From positions 1-7,755 of the forward strand of contig DHGB01000051.1 of the NCBI GenBank assembly GCA_002402535.1: DNA of 7,755 bases, read 5' to 3'. Under the pieces are notes generated by a model. That model made no database searches, was not told the origin of the DNA, and saw only the letters and a list, made by a program, of their open reading frames with translations. A program made the position numbers and the translations under genes. This DNA comes from Candidatus Shapirobacteria bacterium UBA4809 (GTDB lineage Bacteria; Patescibacteriota; Microgenomatia; UBA12405). Shown here piece after piece: positions 1 to 6,033 of this stretch; position 1 is the stretch's first letter; the number at the start of each line of letters is the position of its first letter.

Positions 1-186
1 AAGGCAAAAGCAGAATTTGTTAAAAACATAAACCAAAATCTACCCCCTACCCCTCCTTTGACTAAAGGAGGGGAGAATAGAATTAATGAAAATAAACTTA
101 ATGAGGCGAAGCCCGCTGCCGTTGATAACTCCAGCGAGACGAAGATGACTTACGATAAGTTGTTTGGAAACGATAGTACGACTTAA
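1..186 (+). CDS. C-terminal tail of an unidentified protein (5' end outside window)
   Basis: An open frame runs from the first base to a TAA at 184-186 and gives the last 61 residues of a protein that starts upstream of the window. The tail is hydrophilic and Asn/Lys/Pro-rich, contains no recognisable domain, and ends in YDKLFGNDSTT. It includes the segment PPTPPLTKGG, which is encoded by a perfect palindrome at 50-73 and looks like a repeat element that inserted in frame. Only 14 bases separate its stop from the next ATG, and both genes have the same direction, so it probably belongs to the same operon as the membrane hydrolase. By context it could be a component of a secretion-like cluster, but nothing in the visible residues shows this. 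The frame is well supported by its continuity and position. The function is unknown. Confidence 0.6.
   Translation, partial: KAKAEFVKNINQNLPPTPPLTKGGENRINENKLNEAKPAAVDNSSETKMTYDKLFGNDSTT
50..73. repeat. Perfect palindrome inside a coding region
   Basis: The arms CCCCTCCTTT (50-59) and AAAGGAGGGG (64-73) are exact reverse complements around a four-base GACT loop. It is far more GC-rich than its surroundings. It is read in frame as part of PPTPPLTKGG. No T-run follows, so it does not look like a terminator. Peptides of the form PPxPPLxKGG recur in unrelated bacterial proteins in my recollection, which would fit a dispersed palindromic element that tolerates insertion into genes. That wider distribution could not be checked here. 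Confidence 0.75.
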
Positions 187-188
187 GG

Positions 189-194
189 TATAAT
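189..194 (+). promoter_or_regulatory. Putative -10 box (TATAAT) of the membrane hydrolase gene
   Basis: A consensus TATAAT ends six bases before the ATG at 201, so transcription would begin at or very near the start codon. A weak -35-like TTGGAA lies at 164-169 with a long 19-base spacer. No Shine-Dalgarno sequence occurs close to the ATG; the AAGG at 185-188 is 12 bases away. The result would be a leaderless mRNA. In AT-rich DNA such a hexamer can arise by chance. Confidence 0.4.
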
Positions 195-200
195 TTTTAA

Positions 201-3200
201 ATGAGCCAATTGCCAGGAAATATTACGGAATTAATTGCGGCACTTGAAGGGCTAGGTAAAAGAAATTTAAATGAAGAGTATGAACTTTTTGAAACCTGCA
301 GAGGAGTATTTGAAAAGCTAAGAAGACTGAGTGATTTTGACCCGAGTGATTTAAAGAAAACGATCAAGGTGTTAAAGGATTTGCCTTTGGAAATAAAGGA
401 ATTAGAAATCTATAAACTCGATATTGAGACCGAGAAATTAGAAAGCAAGGCTCTTAATAAACAGGACTTAAAAGAATTGCTCGAAAACTATGAAAAAGCT
501 ACAAATGAAAACGAAAGAAAAAGAATAGAAAAAGAAATTTACGCAAGGACTGGTCAAAAAAATGTTGAACAGTTTATTAAAACCCAAAAAGAAATTGCAA
601 ACAAAAATGCCGAAAAACTCAGTAAACTTGATGAAGAAATAAAGGAAGGGGTAGTAGAAAATTTAACAAAAATTAAACTAGAAGAGAAGGAAGAATTAAT
701 CGATATTGTTGAAGAAGCAAGTTTGGAGGAGAAATTTGATGAAAAAAAATTAAAAAGAGAAATAAAAAAAAGAATAAAGAATCCGGAAAGGGTTGAGGAA
801 TTTATTCAAAAAGTCGAAGAAATTAGAGCTGAAATAAAAATTAAAGAAAGGGCGGAAGAAATCGCTAAAACTACTTATGAAAAATTAGCTGAAGAAAAGT
901 TGCCAATTAATGGCGATATTAAAGAAAAAATTAAGAATGAAATATTAATTGCCTGGAAAGAAGGAGATAGAATAAAAATACCGAAGGAACTTGAAGAAAT
1001 AAGTGAAGCTAAAGTAATTATTAAAGAAACAGAAGAGGCCGCTGATATTTTTAAAAATAAAAATATTGAAGCAATTGTAAATTACCGAAGCCTAGAACTC
1101 GGAAAGAAAACAAGTCAAGAACTTAGAAAAAATGGAGTTCAGGACGAGTCTTTAATTAGAGAATATGTCTCGGTAGTAAAGGAGCTGACTAACAATCCTG
1201 ACAACGCCAGGATCGAGGAAAACAGGAGTGATATCTATAATTTTGTTCAAAGCGAGAATCCAAATAAGGGCCCAGGAGAGATGGAAAGGTCAATTGATGA
1301 GGCCAGATTTATAGCAAATAATGTTGTAACCTCACCAAAAAAGTTTAATAAACTGATTCAAAAATATAATCTACTGAGAGAAAAAATTGGCAGCGATAAG
1401 CTACCAAAACTAAAAGAGGTCAGAGTCCTGGAAAAAATGACGACTCTTTTTGTAAACAACCCAAAAATGCTGAAATTGTTAAATGGAACTCAAAAAGTAG
1501 CAAATATTTACAATAAAGTTGTTACTTTTCCTAGCAGAATGCTTGGAAAGTTGACTGTTGGAGTCGTAGAAAAAATAGAAGGAAAATTAGCAAAAATAGG
1601 AGCACAGGCAGCGACAGAATTTGTTAAAAATTCAGCCGCCATAATCGCCAAAGAGGGGACGGCAAAAGGGCTGGGAATAATTTTAAAATCCATTTTGGGA
1701 AAAGGGACAGTTATAGCAGGAGAAGGAGCGGCAAGTGGTGGAGCAGTTGCTGGTTTAGTAACTGCCTTTCAGGCACTGCCGGTAGTTGGACAAATAATAG
1801 CCGTAGTGGTAGTTGCCGCAGCAGCCGTATTGGCAGTCGTAAAACCGATAATCGATGGAGCAAAAAAAATTCTAGAAAAAGTCTTGGGAACAAATCTTAA
1901 TAAAATTAAAAAATTTGTGGCCGAAGATTTGGGACTGGGGAAATTTATTGGAGGGGTGACTCAATTCCTCTTTGATTTGTCTGTTTTTTTTGTTGGAATT
2001 CCAAAACTATTTGGATTAATTAAATTTAGTGCGACTTTGACGCCAATATTTATTGCTTTTTTTGCGGGAACTTTTTTATACAACATGCTAATGCACCAAC
2101 AAATATCTTCAATTGTTCCACCTGCGGATTTGAGTGGTTGTATTTTAAAAAGAGGCAGCGGTCCGGGAGGATTACCTGAAGGAGAGATTAACTGCGATAT
2201 AAACGCACCAGAAAATGAAGTACCGGGTTTAATTAGTAAAGAAAAATATTTTGATGTTGTTAACCGATGGAGTTCGGGTAAAAAGTATCTTGATGAGTGT
2301 TATAACGACGTAGTCAACAGATCTCTTTGTGCCGGGATTAATCCTCTTTATTCTCTGTGGGTTTGGATGCACGAATCGGGTGCAAGCAATTATAGTCTTG
2401 GGAGGATTCAGGATTTTGGAATTAATGATAGTTCAATTGAAAATAATTTTGATGCTCAAATTAAGGTTTTTTTAAACCTAGATCCGGCCAGTGCGTGCGA
2501 TTTAAATGATCCGAAATTAAGAGGCCCCGATGGATACTGGCTCGCTTGGGCTTCTAGATATTTGACAGGACAATGTGATCCTGATGTAGGACAGGCACAA
2601 ACTGGAAACACGGGCAGAAAATATCTAGAGGATATGAAAAATAAAACCTGGCCATGGATTGCAAGCGTGCCTCTACCAAAAGATATCTATGTAGAAAAGG
2701 GTGGACAAAATTGCGAACAAGAAGGAGCACCTTTTTCTTTGACTGGACCGACCAAAGAAATAATAGGAGACGATGGACAAACCTATATTTGTAGCACAAG
2801 CGGAGGTGGTGGACCGTCAACAATGAATCCTGGTGGAGCGCCTGTGGCTGGCACTAGAACACAATGTCCTTTTGATTCTTATTCTCATGGTGGAGTTTGG
2901 GCAATGGACTGGAGAGCTGATTTTGGCACACCAATTTTCTCAACTTTTTCGGGTATTGCCAGACTCAGTGAGGGAAATGGCTATGGTTTTTATATCGATA
3001 TTCACAGTAATTATAATGGTGATGATTTTTTTATTCGATATGGTCATATGCCACCGGGGGGATATCGGGTCGGTGACGGAGAAGCGGTGGCAGCTGGTCA
3101 GCAAATAGGAATTGTTGATAATACTGGGTTTTCAAGTGGGAATCATTTACACTATGAAGTAGTGGGAGCGAATATAGACTGGGGCAATGCTGGCCCTTAT

Positions 3201-3242
3201 TTTGGAATTAGTCAGGAAGAGTTTAATAGTCTTTGCCGATAG
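201..3242 (+). CDS. Membrane-anchored dual peptidoglycan hydrolase: lysozyme-like domain plus M23 metallopeptidase
   Basis: This 1013-residue protein probably cuts the cell wall from the outer face of the membrane. Residues 1-340 are Lys/Glu-rich and mostly helical, with likely coiled coil. Residues 487-550 are Gly/Ala-rich and strongly hydrophobic (TM about 523-548), and another hydrophobic stretch covers 583-632. A lysozyme-like (transglycosylase-type) region follows at about 680-825, with WMHESGASN at 722-730 and E725 as candidate catalytic acid. The C-terminal M23/LytM domain (about 885-1005) has likely zinc ligands H896, D903 and H984 and catalytic histidines H949 (YGHM) and H982 (HLH). 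Ten of the eleven cysteines lie at 647-1012, after the membrane segments, which fits an exported, disulfide-bonded half. By analogy with multi-hydrolase proteins of Gram-positive conjugation systems (PrgK, CwlT) it may open the wall for a secretion machine; that role is inferred. The M23 call is firm and the lysozyme-like call moderate. Confidence 0.85.
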   Translation: MSQLPGNITELIAALEGLGKRNLNEEYELFETCRGVFEKLRRLSDFDPSDLKKTIKVLKDLPLEIKELEIYKLDIETEKLESKALNKQDLKELLENYEKATNENERKRIEKEIYARTGQKNVEQFIKTQKEIANKNAEKLSKLDEEIKEGVVENLTKIKLEEKEELIDIVEEASLEEKFDEKKLKREIKKRIKNPERVEEFIQKVEEIRAEIKIKERAEEIAKTTYEKLAEEKLPINGDIKEKIKNEILIAWKEGDRIKIPKELEEISEAKVIIKETEEAADIFKNKNIEAIVNYRSLELGKKTSQELRKNGVQDESLIREYVSVVKELTNNPDNARIEENRSDIYNFVQSENPNKGPGEMERSIDEARFIANNVVTSPKKFNKLIQKYNLLREKIGSDKLPKLKEVRVLEKMTTLFVNNPKMLKLLNGTQKVANIYNKVVTFPSRMLGKLTVGVVEKIEGKLAKIGAQAATEFVKNSAAIIAKEGTAKGLGIILKSILGKGTVIAGEGAASGGAVAGLVTAFQALPVVGQIIAVVVVAAAAVLAVVKPIIDGAKKILEKVLGTNLNKIKKFVAEDLGLGKFIGGVTQFLFDLSVFFVGIPKLFGLIKFSATLTPIFIAFFAGTFLYNMLMHQQISSIVPPADLSGCILKRGSGPGGLPEGEINCDINAPENEVPGLISKEKYFDVVNRWSSGKKYLDECYNDVVNRSLCAGINPLYSLWVWMHESGASNYSLGRIQDFGINDSSIENNFDAQIKVFLNLDPASACDLNDPKLRGPDGYWLAWASRYLTGQCDPDVGQAQTGNTGRKYLEDMKNKTWPWIASVPLPKDIYVEKGGQNCEQEGAPFSLTGPTKEIIGDDGQTYICSTSGGGGPSTMNPGGAPVAGTRTQCPFDSYSHGGVWAMDWRADFGTPIFSTFSGIARLSEGNGYGFYIDIHSNYNGDDFFIRYGHMPPGGYRVGDGEAVAAGQQIGIVDNTGFSSGNHLHYEVVGANIDWGNAGPYFGISQEEFNSLCR

Positions 3243-3245
3243 AGT

Positions 3246-3251
3246 TAAAAT
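3246..3251 (+). promoter_or_regulatory. Possible -10 box (TAAAAT) before the 308-aa gene
   Basis: TAAAAT lies in the 14-base gap between the hydrolase stop codon and the ATG at 3257, ending five bases before the ATG. There is no convincing Shine-Dalgarno sequence in the gap. The spacing matches the other -10-like boxes in this window, but the gene could equally be read from an upstream promoter as part of an operon. Confidence 0.25.
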
Positions 3252-3256
3252 AAAAT

Positions 3257-4183
3257 ATGTTTATAAAAAATAAATGGATAATAGTAGGAATACTTGTAAT
3301 AGGATTATTTTTTTGGTTAGTGTGGCCAAAAAATAACAGTGAACCTACAAATAAACCAGAAGTACCGGTAGTAGTCCCAACTTTGGAGATAGATAATAGT
3401 CAGACTATTTTTCCAGAAACATTAAAAAAAGTCGAAACTGTAGTTTGGAGTCCAGAAATAAAACAAGATTATCCCAGAGAACTAAAAAAAATAATTGTTA
3501 AAAGAAAAACGGTTGATGAAAAAAGAGAAGAAGAAATAATAAAATATTTTGGAATTAACAAGCAAAATGGTTATATATTAAAAAAGCAAAACTATATTCA
3601 GTATACAAATATGCCCACCAATTTGGATAAAGTACCGGTGACTACGAATTGGGAAATTGGTGAGATTAAAAATAAACTAAGGAAAATTGCAAGTGATTTA
3701 AATAAAGAAATAGGTCTAGAAGTTGAGTGGATAACTACCAGTTATAGAAAATATAACCAGCCATATATGGTTGAAACAACTCAAAATGAAGCCCAATTTT
3801 TGGAAATAAGTGGTGATTATCTAGTTGAGGGAATAAGATTGACTACTTTTCATGGTGAAGCGATAAAAGCTTATTTTGATGGCCAAGGAAACTTGATTAA
3901 AATAATGATTTATTTAAAGCCAGAGATTAATAAAACTGATAATTACTGGCAAATAATGACACTAGAAGAGGCGATGAATAGTCCAATAAATAATTACCGA
4001 GCTGGAGTAAATGACCTTTATGATGAAATTAATAAAGTAAATTTAACCCAAGCAGAATTGGTACAAATTTATGATAATGAAAAGGAAAGTATTGCTCCTT
4101 ATTTTTTACTCCAGGGAAATACTTTTTCAGCAAAAGAAAATAAACCGGTTAATATTCCCGTATTATTAAAGGCAGATAAATGA
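3257..4183 (+). CDS. Hypothetical membrane-anchored extracytoplasmic protein, 308 aa
   Basis: I do not recognise a named family with confidence. Residues 7-23 form one hydrophobic segment after a short Lys-containing start, consistent with an uncleaved signal anchor. A Pro/Asn-rich linker (24-42) follows, then a mixed alpha/beta region outside the membrane. The segment AYFDGQGNLIKIMIYLKPEI (205-224), the helix TLEEAMNSPI (235-244) and the late APYFLLQGN (280-288) resemble the strand-helix pattern of PepSY/YycI-like domains, but this is only a weak similarity of pattern. There are no cysteines. The gene starts 14 bases after the hydrolase and its TGA overlaps the ATG of the next gene, so all three are probably transcribed together and may act at the same envelope site. 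The use of TGA as stop supports the standard genetic code. Confidence 0.75.
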   Translation: MFIKNKWIIVGILVIGLFFWLVWPKNNSEPTNKPEVPVVVPTLEIDNSQTIFPETLKKVETVVWSPEIKQDYPRELKKIIVKRKTVDEKREEEIIKYFGINKQNGYILKKQNYIQYTNMPTNLDKVPVTTNWEIGEIKNKLRKIASDLNKEIGLEVEWITTSYRKYNQPYMVETTQNEAQFLEISGDYLVEGIRLTTFHGEAIKAYFDGQGNLIKIMIYLKPEINKTDNYWQIMTLEEAMNSPINNYRAGVNDLYDEINKVNLTQAELVQIYDNEKESIAPYFLLQGNTFSAKENKPVNIPVLLKADK

Positions 4184-4539
4184 ATTTTGAAGATATATAT
4201 AAATACCGATTGATAATTATCTTGATAATAATTGCGACGGCAATGGGAGTAGTAAAGTTTAAATACAGAAATGTTAAATGGGAACAAAAGGAAATGATTT
4301 TGATTGTCACTCCAAGTCCAACCATTTCCCCTCAAATCAATGTTGAGTATCCGTTATGGGAAAAGTTACCATACAAAGGAACAGGCTACGTTGTGGAGCG
4401 TTACACTGAGCCAAACACCCTTTTAATAAAGATAGACGGAGAGGTAAACGAGGAAATAATTAGCCAAGAAATATATAACTGGATGGGAGAAAATAAAGTG
4501 GCGACAGAAAGCCATAAACTGATTTTTGAAGAAAATTAA
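4180..4539 (+). CDS. Hypothetical small membrane-anchored protein, 119 aa
   Basis: Not recognised as a named family. Residues 10-24 are a run of Leu/Ile/Ala that would span the membrane, followed by a basic patch (K26-K34) and a Pro/Ser/Thr linker (TPSPTISPQ, 44-52). The remaining 65 or so residues (YPLWEKLPYKGTGYVVERY onward) look like a small compact alpha/beta domain outside the membrane, ending in a helix-strand unit. The start is fixed by the ATGA overlap with the preceding gene and by AAAGG at about 4167-4171, the only plausible Shine-Dalgarno sequence in the window; this points to translational coupling, so it is probably made in step with the 308-aa protein. Both share the anchor-linker-domain layout, which suggests that they are partners. 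The role is unknown. Confidence 0.7.
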   Translation: MNFEDIYKYRLIIILIIIATAMGVVKFKYRNVKWEQKEMILIVTPSPTISPQINVEYPLWEKLPYKGTGYVVERYTEPNTLLIKIDGEVNEEIISQEIYNWMGENKVATESHKLIFEEN

Positions 4540-4550
4540 AGAGGAAAAAG

Positions 4551-4571
4551 TCTAAATTCTAAAGTCTAAAA
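4551..4571. repeat. Three tandem heptamers of the TCTAAAT type (locus 1)
   Basis: Units TCTAAAT, TCTAAAG and TCTAAAA lie head to tail and are followed by an A-rich tail. The block lies in the convergent gap between the 119-aa gene and dnaN. It differs at only one of 21 positions from the block upstream of dnaA at 7414-7434 and has the same orientation. Confidence 0.8.
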
Positions 4572-4579
4572 AATAAGAA

Positions 4580-4643
4580 TTAATCTTGAATGCGAACGGG
4601 CCAGCCTACACTAAAGCTTCGGCTTGGTAAACATGATGATGTG
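4580..4643 (-). repeat. Displaced second copy of the dnaN 3' end, split by a 31-base insert
   Basis: Read on the - strand, 4600-4580 encodes P V R I Q D and a stop, the same ending as dnaN itself. Over 21 aligned bases 17 match, and the four differences fall at successive third codon positions (CCC/CCT, GTT/GTA, CGC/CGT, ATT/ATC); the stop also differs (TAA versus TAG). The twelve bases at 4632-4643 are identical to dnaN 4666-4677 and encode the preceding HIIM. In dnaN these two pieces are adjacent, but here 31 extra bases part them and shift the frame. The copy starts two bases past the end of the intact 3' end. It is a non-functional remnant, not a gene. Confidence 0.8.
4601..4627. repeat. 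Imperfect hairpin within the 31-base insert
   Basis: CCA-GCC at 4601-4606 pairs with GGC-TTGG at 4621-4627 with one bulged T at 4624, leaving a 14-base loop that contains AAGCTT. An alternative small stem, AAGC/GCTT around TTCG, is also possible on the + strand. It lies between convergent genes but has no adjacent T-run in either direction, so it is not a typical terminator. It looks like a small REP-type palindromic unit that landed in the dnaN tail copy. Confidence 0.5.
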
Positions 4644-4644
4644 A

Positions 4645-5763
4645 CTAATCTTGGATACGTACAGGCATGATGATGTGGATGAGGGCGGAGTCAGACTGAT
4701 CACGGAAAAGACCAGGAGAAAGAGCTTCGTTTAATTCAATAATAATTTCTTCACCTTTACAAATAGTTAAAAAATCGGAAATAAATTTGTAGTTAAAAGC
4801 TATTTCTAAGGGCTCACCTTCAATTCGAGCATCAACCGAAACTTTGTTTTGACCAATTTGAGGAGCATTAGCCGAAAGTTCAATCGAGGAAGCTTTTAGA
4901 CTTAATTTAACAACATTGGCTGATTGACGGGCAAAAACAGAGCTTTGTTTAATGGCCTGAGCTAGTTCATCACGATTTAAGTAAACTTTTGTACTGGCAT
5001 TTTCCGGGATGATCCGATGATAATCGGGATAATCACCCTCTATCAGCCGAGAGACCAATTCAAGATCCTCTAAAACAAAGACAACCTGATTTGAGTCTTT
5101 AGTCAGTCCAATTTTAATTTTTGGGGCGTTTTTAGCTAATTTTACGATTTCGAGTAAACTTTTGGCGGGAATTAAGAGGGTTTGAATTTCAGAGGAAAGA
5201 TTGAGGGGGCTCGTAAGCTTTATATTTTTTAAAGACAATCTAAAACCGTCGGTCGCCACTAAATTCAACTCAGTAGAAGAAAAAGTACAAAGAATCGCAG
5301 TTAAGATGGGACGGGAATCGTCGGTGGCGGCGGCAAAAGCTATTTGATTAATCGCCTGGGTTAAAATAGGTAAATCGATTTCAAAGGCAGTTTTAGGATC
5401 AAGGGAGGGAATCTGAGGAAAGTCAGCCGAAGGCAGACAGGCAAAGTTTGATTCAGTTTTGTTTGAAGATAGGGTTAAAATATTGTTATTTTTGAGACTG
5501 AGATCGAGACGGCCGGCGGGTAGATAAGAAACGAATTCAGTAATTTCCTTGGCGGGAAGACATAAAGAACCTTCCTCTTCTATTTTGGCGCCAAGCCAGT
5601 AATTAATGCCAAGCTCTAAGTTGGTGGCTGATAATTTTAAACGACCTTTGTCAGTCGAAAAAAGAATGTGATTTAAGATAGGAAGTTGAATTTTGGAAGC
5701 AACAAAACGAGAGGTGTGACTAAGAGCGAGAGAAATATTTTCTTGTAAAAGGGAAAGCTTCAT
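4645..5763 (-). CDS. dnaN: DNA polymerase III beta subunit (sliding clamp)
   Basis: The beta clamp is a ring-shaped homodimer that encircles DNA and tethers the replicative polymerase and other partners. The 372 residues are close to the usual length (E. coli 366), and the three-domain layout fits. Diagnostic stretches are LPIL (27-30), ATNLELG (46-52), LPSADFP (110-116), VATDGFRL (169-176), LIEGDYPDYHRIIP (240-253) and the C-terminal MPVRI (366-370). VATDGFRL and MPVR correspond to the walls of the pocket that binds partner peptides, so the clamp should be functional. An extra QD follows the usual end. It lies 270 bases downstream of dnaA in the same direction. A convergent gene follows it instead of recF. 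The start is supported by family alignment; an extended -10 (TGTTAATAT) ends eight bases before the ATG, so it can have its own promoter. Its 3' end is partly duplicated next door. Confidence 0.97.
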   Translation of the reverse strand: MKLSLLQENISLALSHTSRFVASKIQLPILNHILFSTDKGRLKLSATNLELGINYWLGAKIEEEGSLCLPAKEITEFVSYLPAGRLDLSLKNNNILTLSSNKTESNFACLPSADFPQIPSLDPKTAFEIDLPILTQAINQIAFAAATDDSRPILTAILCTFSSTELNLVATDGFRLSLKNIKLTSPLNLSSEIQTLLIPAKSLLEIVKLAKNAPKIKIGLTKDSNQVVFVLEDLELVSRLIEGDYPDYHRIIPENASTKVYLNRDELAQAIKQSSVFARQSANVVKLSLKASSIELSANAPQIGQNKVSVDARIEGEPLEIAFNYKFISDFLTICKGEEIIIELNEALSPGLFRDQSDSALIHIIMPVRIQD

Positions 5764-5771
5764 TGACCTAT

Positions 5772-5780
5772 ATATTAACA
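5772..5780 (-). promoter_or_regulatory. Putative extended -10 promoter of dnaN
   Basis: On the - strand the sequence reads TGTTAATAT, an extended -10 (TGnTAnnnT), ending eight bases before the dnaN ATG. A transcript would start one or two bases before the start codon. There is only a weak AGG at 5769-5767 as ribosome binding site. No good -35 is visible, which is acceptable for an extended -10. Confidence 0.4.
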
Positions 5781-5989
5781 GATTGGAGATTTAGAAAACA
5801 GTAGTATTGTTAATAGAGCCAGGGGATTAGTGGAATAGTCAAATGGATTAGTAGTAAAACGGGAAATACTTAAATAATTTGATAGTGAATATGTAAAAAG
5901 TGGCGGAAAGATATGATTTATAAAGATATTTTAGCTTATAGTAAGCGAGTGGGGTTTGGGAAAGTTTCGGTGGGAAAAAGGGAGAAAAA

Positions 5990-5998
5990 AGTGAATAA
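5990..5998 (-). promoter_or_regulatory. Weak DnaA box, TTATTCACT (two mismatches)
   Basis: It lies 12 bases beyond the second box in the same orientation. It would count as a low-affinity site only because of its neighbours. Confidence 0.35.
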
Positions 5999-6001
5999 GT
6001 C

Positions 6002-6010
6002 GGTGGATAA
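6002..6010 (-). promoter_or_regulatory. DnaA box, TTATCCACC (one mismatch)
   Basis: It differs from the consensus only at the last base, has the same orientation as the perfect box, and lies 21 bases (two helical turns) from it, so both would face the same side of DNA. Confidence 0.7.
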
Positions 6011-6022
6011 CTTGCTTAAAAA

Positions 6023-6031
6023 TGTGGATAA
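6023..6031 (-). promoter_or_regulatory. DnaA box, perfect TTATCCACA
   Basis: The - strand reads TTATCCACA, an exact match to the consensus. It begins two bases beyond the dnaA stop codon and is the first of three similarly oriented boxes in the spacer. Confidence 0.85.
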
Positions 6032-6033
6032 GT

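Larger units (their letters stand above)
5911..6031 (-). other. Candidate replication origin in the dnaA-dnaN spacer
   Basis: Read in the dnaA direction, three DnaA-box-like sequences come first (6031-5990), then a pyrimidine-rich stretch, then an AT-rich block at 5940-5911 (26 of 30 bases A/T) that could unwind. This order, boxes then AT-rich element between dnaA and dnaN, resembles the Bacillus subtilis arrangement. A short TACTA (5946-5942) near the AT-rich block is reminiscent of DnaA-trio elements but is too short to be convincing. The rest of the spacer (5764-5910) has no gene. The call is inferred from motif order; base skew does not confirm it. Confidence 0.5.

Noticed and set aside
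50..73. The palindrome as a rho-independent terminator
   Set aside because: It is inside an open frame and no T-run follows on either strand.
201..1250. The charged coiled-coil N-terminal half as an SMC-like ATPase
   Set aside because: No Walker A or B motif is present; only the helical, Lys/Glu-rich composition is similar.
1508..2823. Several open frames on the - strand within the membrane hydrolase gene
   Set aside because: They lie antisense to a gene with clear domains, have low-complexity hydrophobic or Leu-rich translations, and match no family; they are shadows of the real frame.
4181..4183. TGA as a recoded glycine codon, as in Gracilibacteria/Absconditabacteria
   Set aside because: Here TGA fits as the stop of the 308-aa gene and overlaps the next ATG, and all other genes run full length with TAA or TAG and no internal TGA; the standard code suffices.
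4601..4627. The hairpin as a shared bidirectional terminator for the 119-aa gene and dnaN
   Set aside because: No T-run directly follows in either direction; the nearest on the - strand starts more than 20 bases later. Insertion into a repeated dnaN tail explains it better.
4674..4682. TGTGGATGA, one mismatch from a reversed DnaA box
   Set aside because: It lies within the dnaN coding sequence for the conserved C-terminal residues and is isolated from the other boxes.
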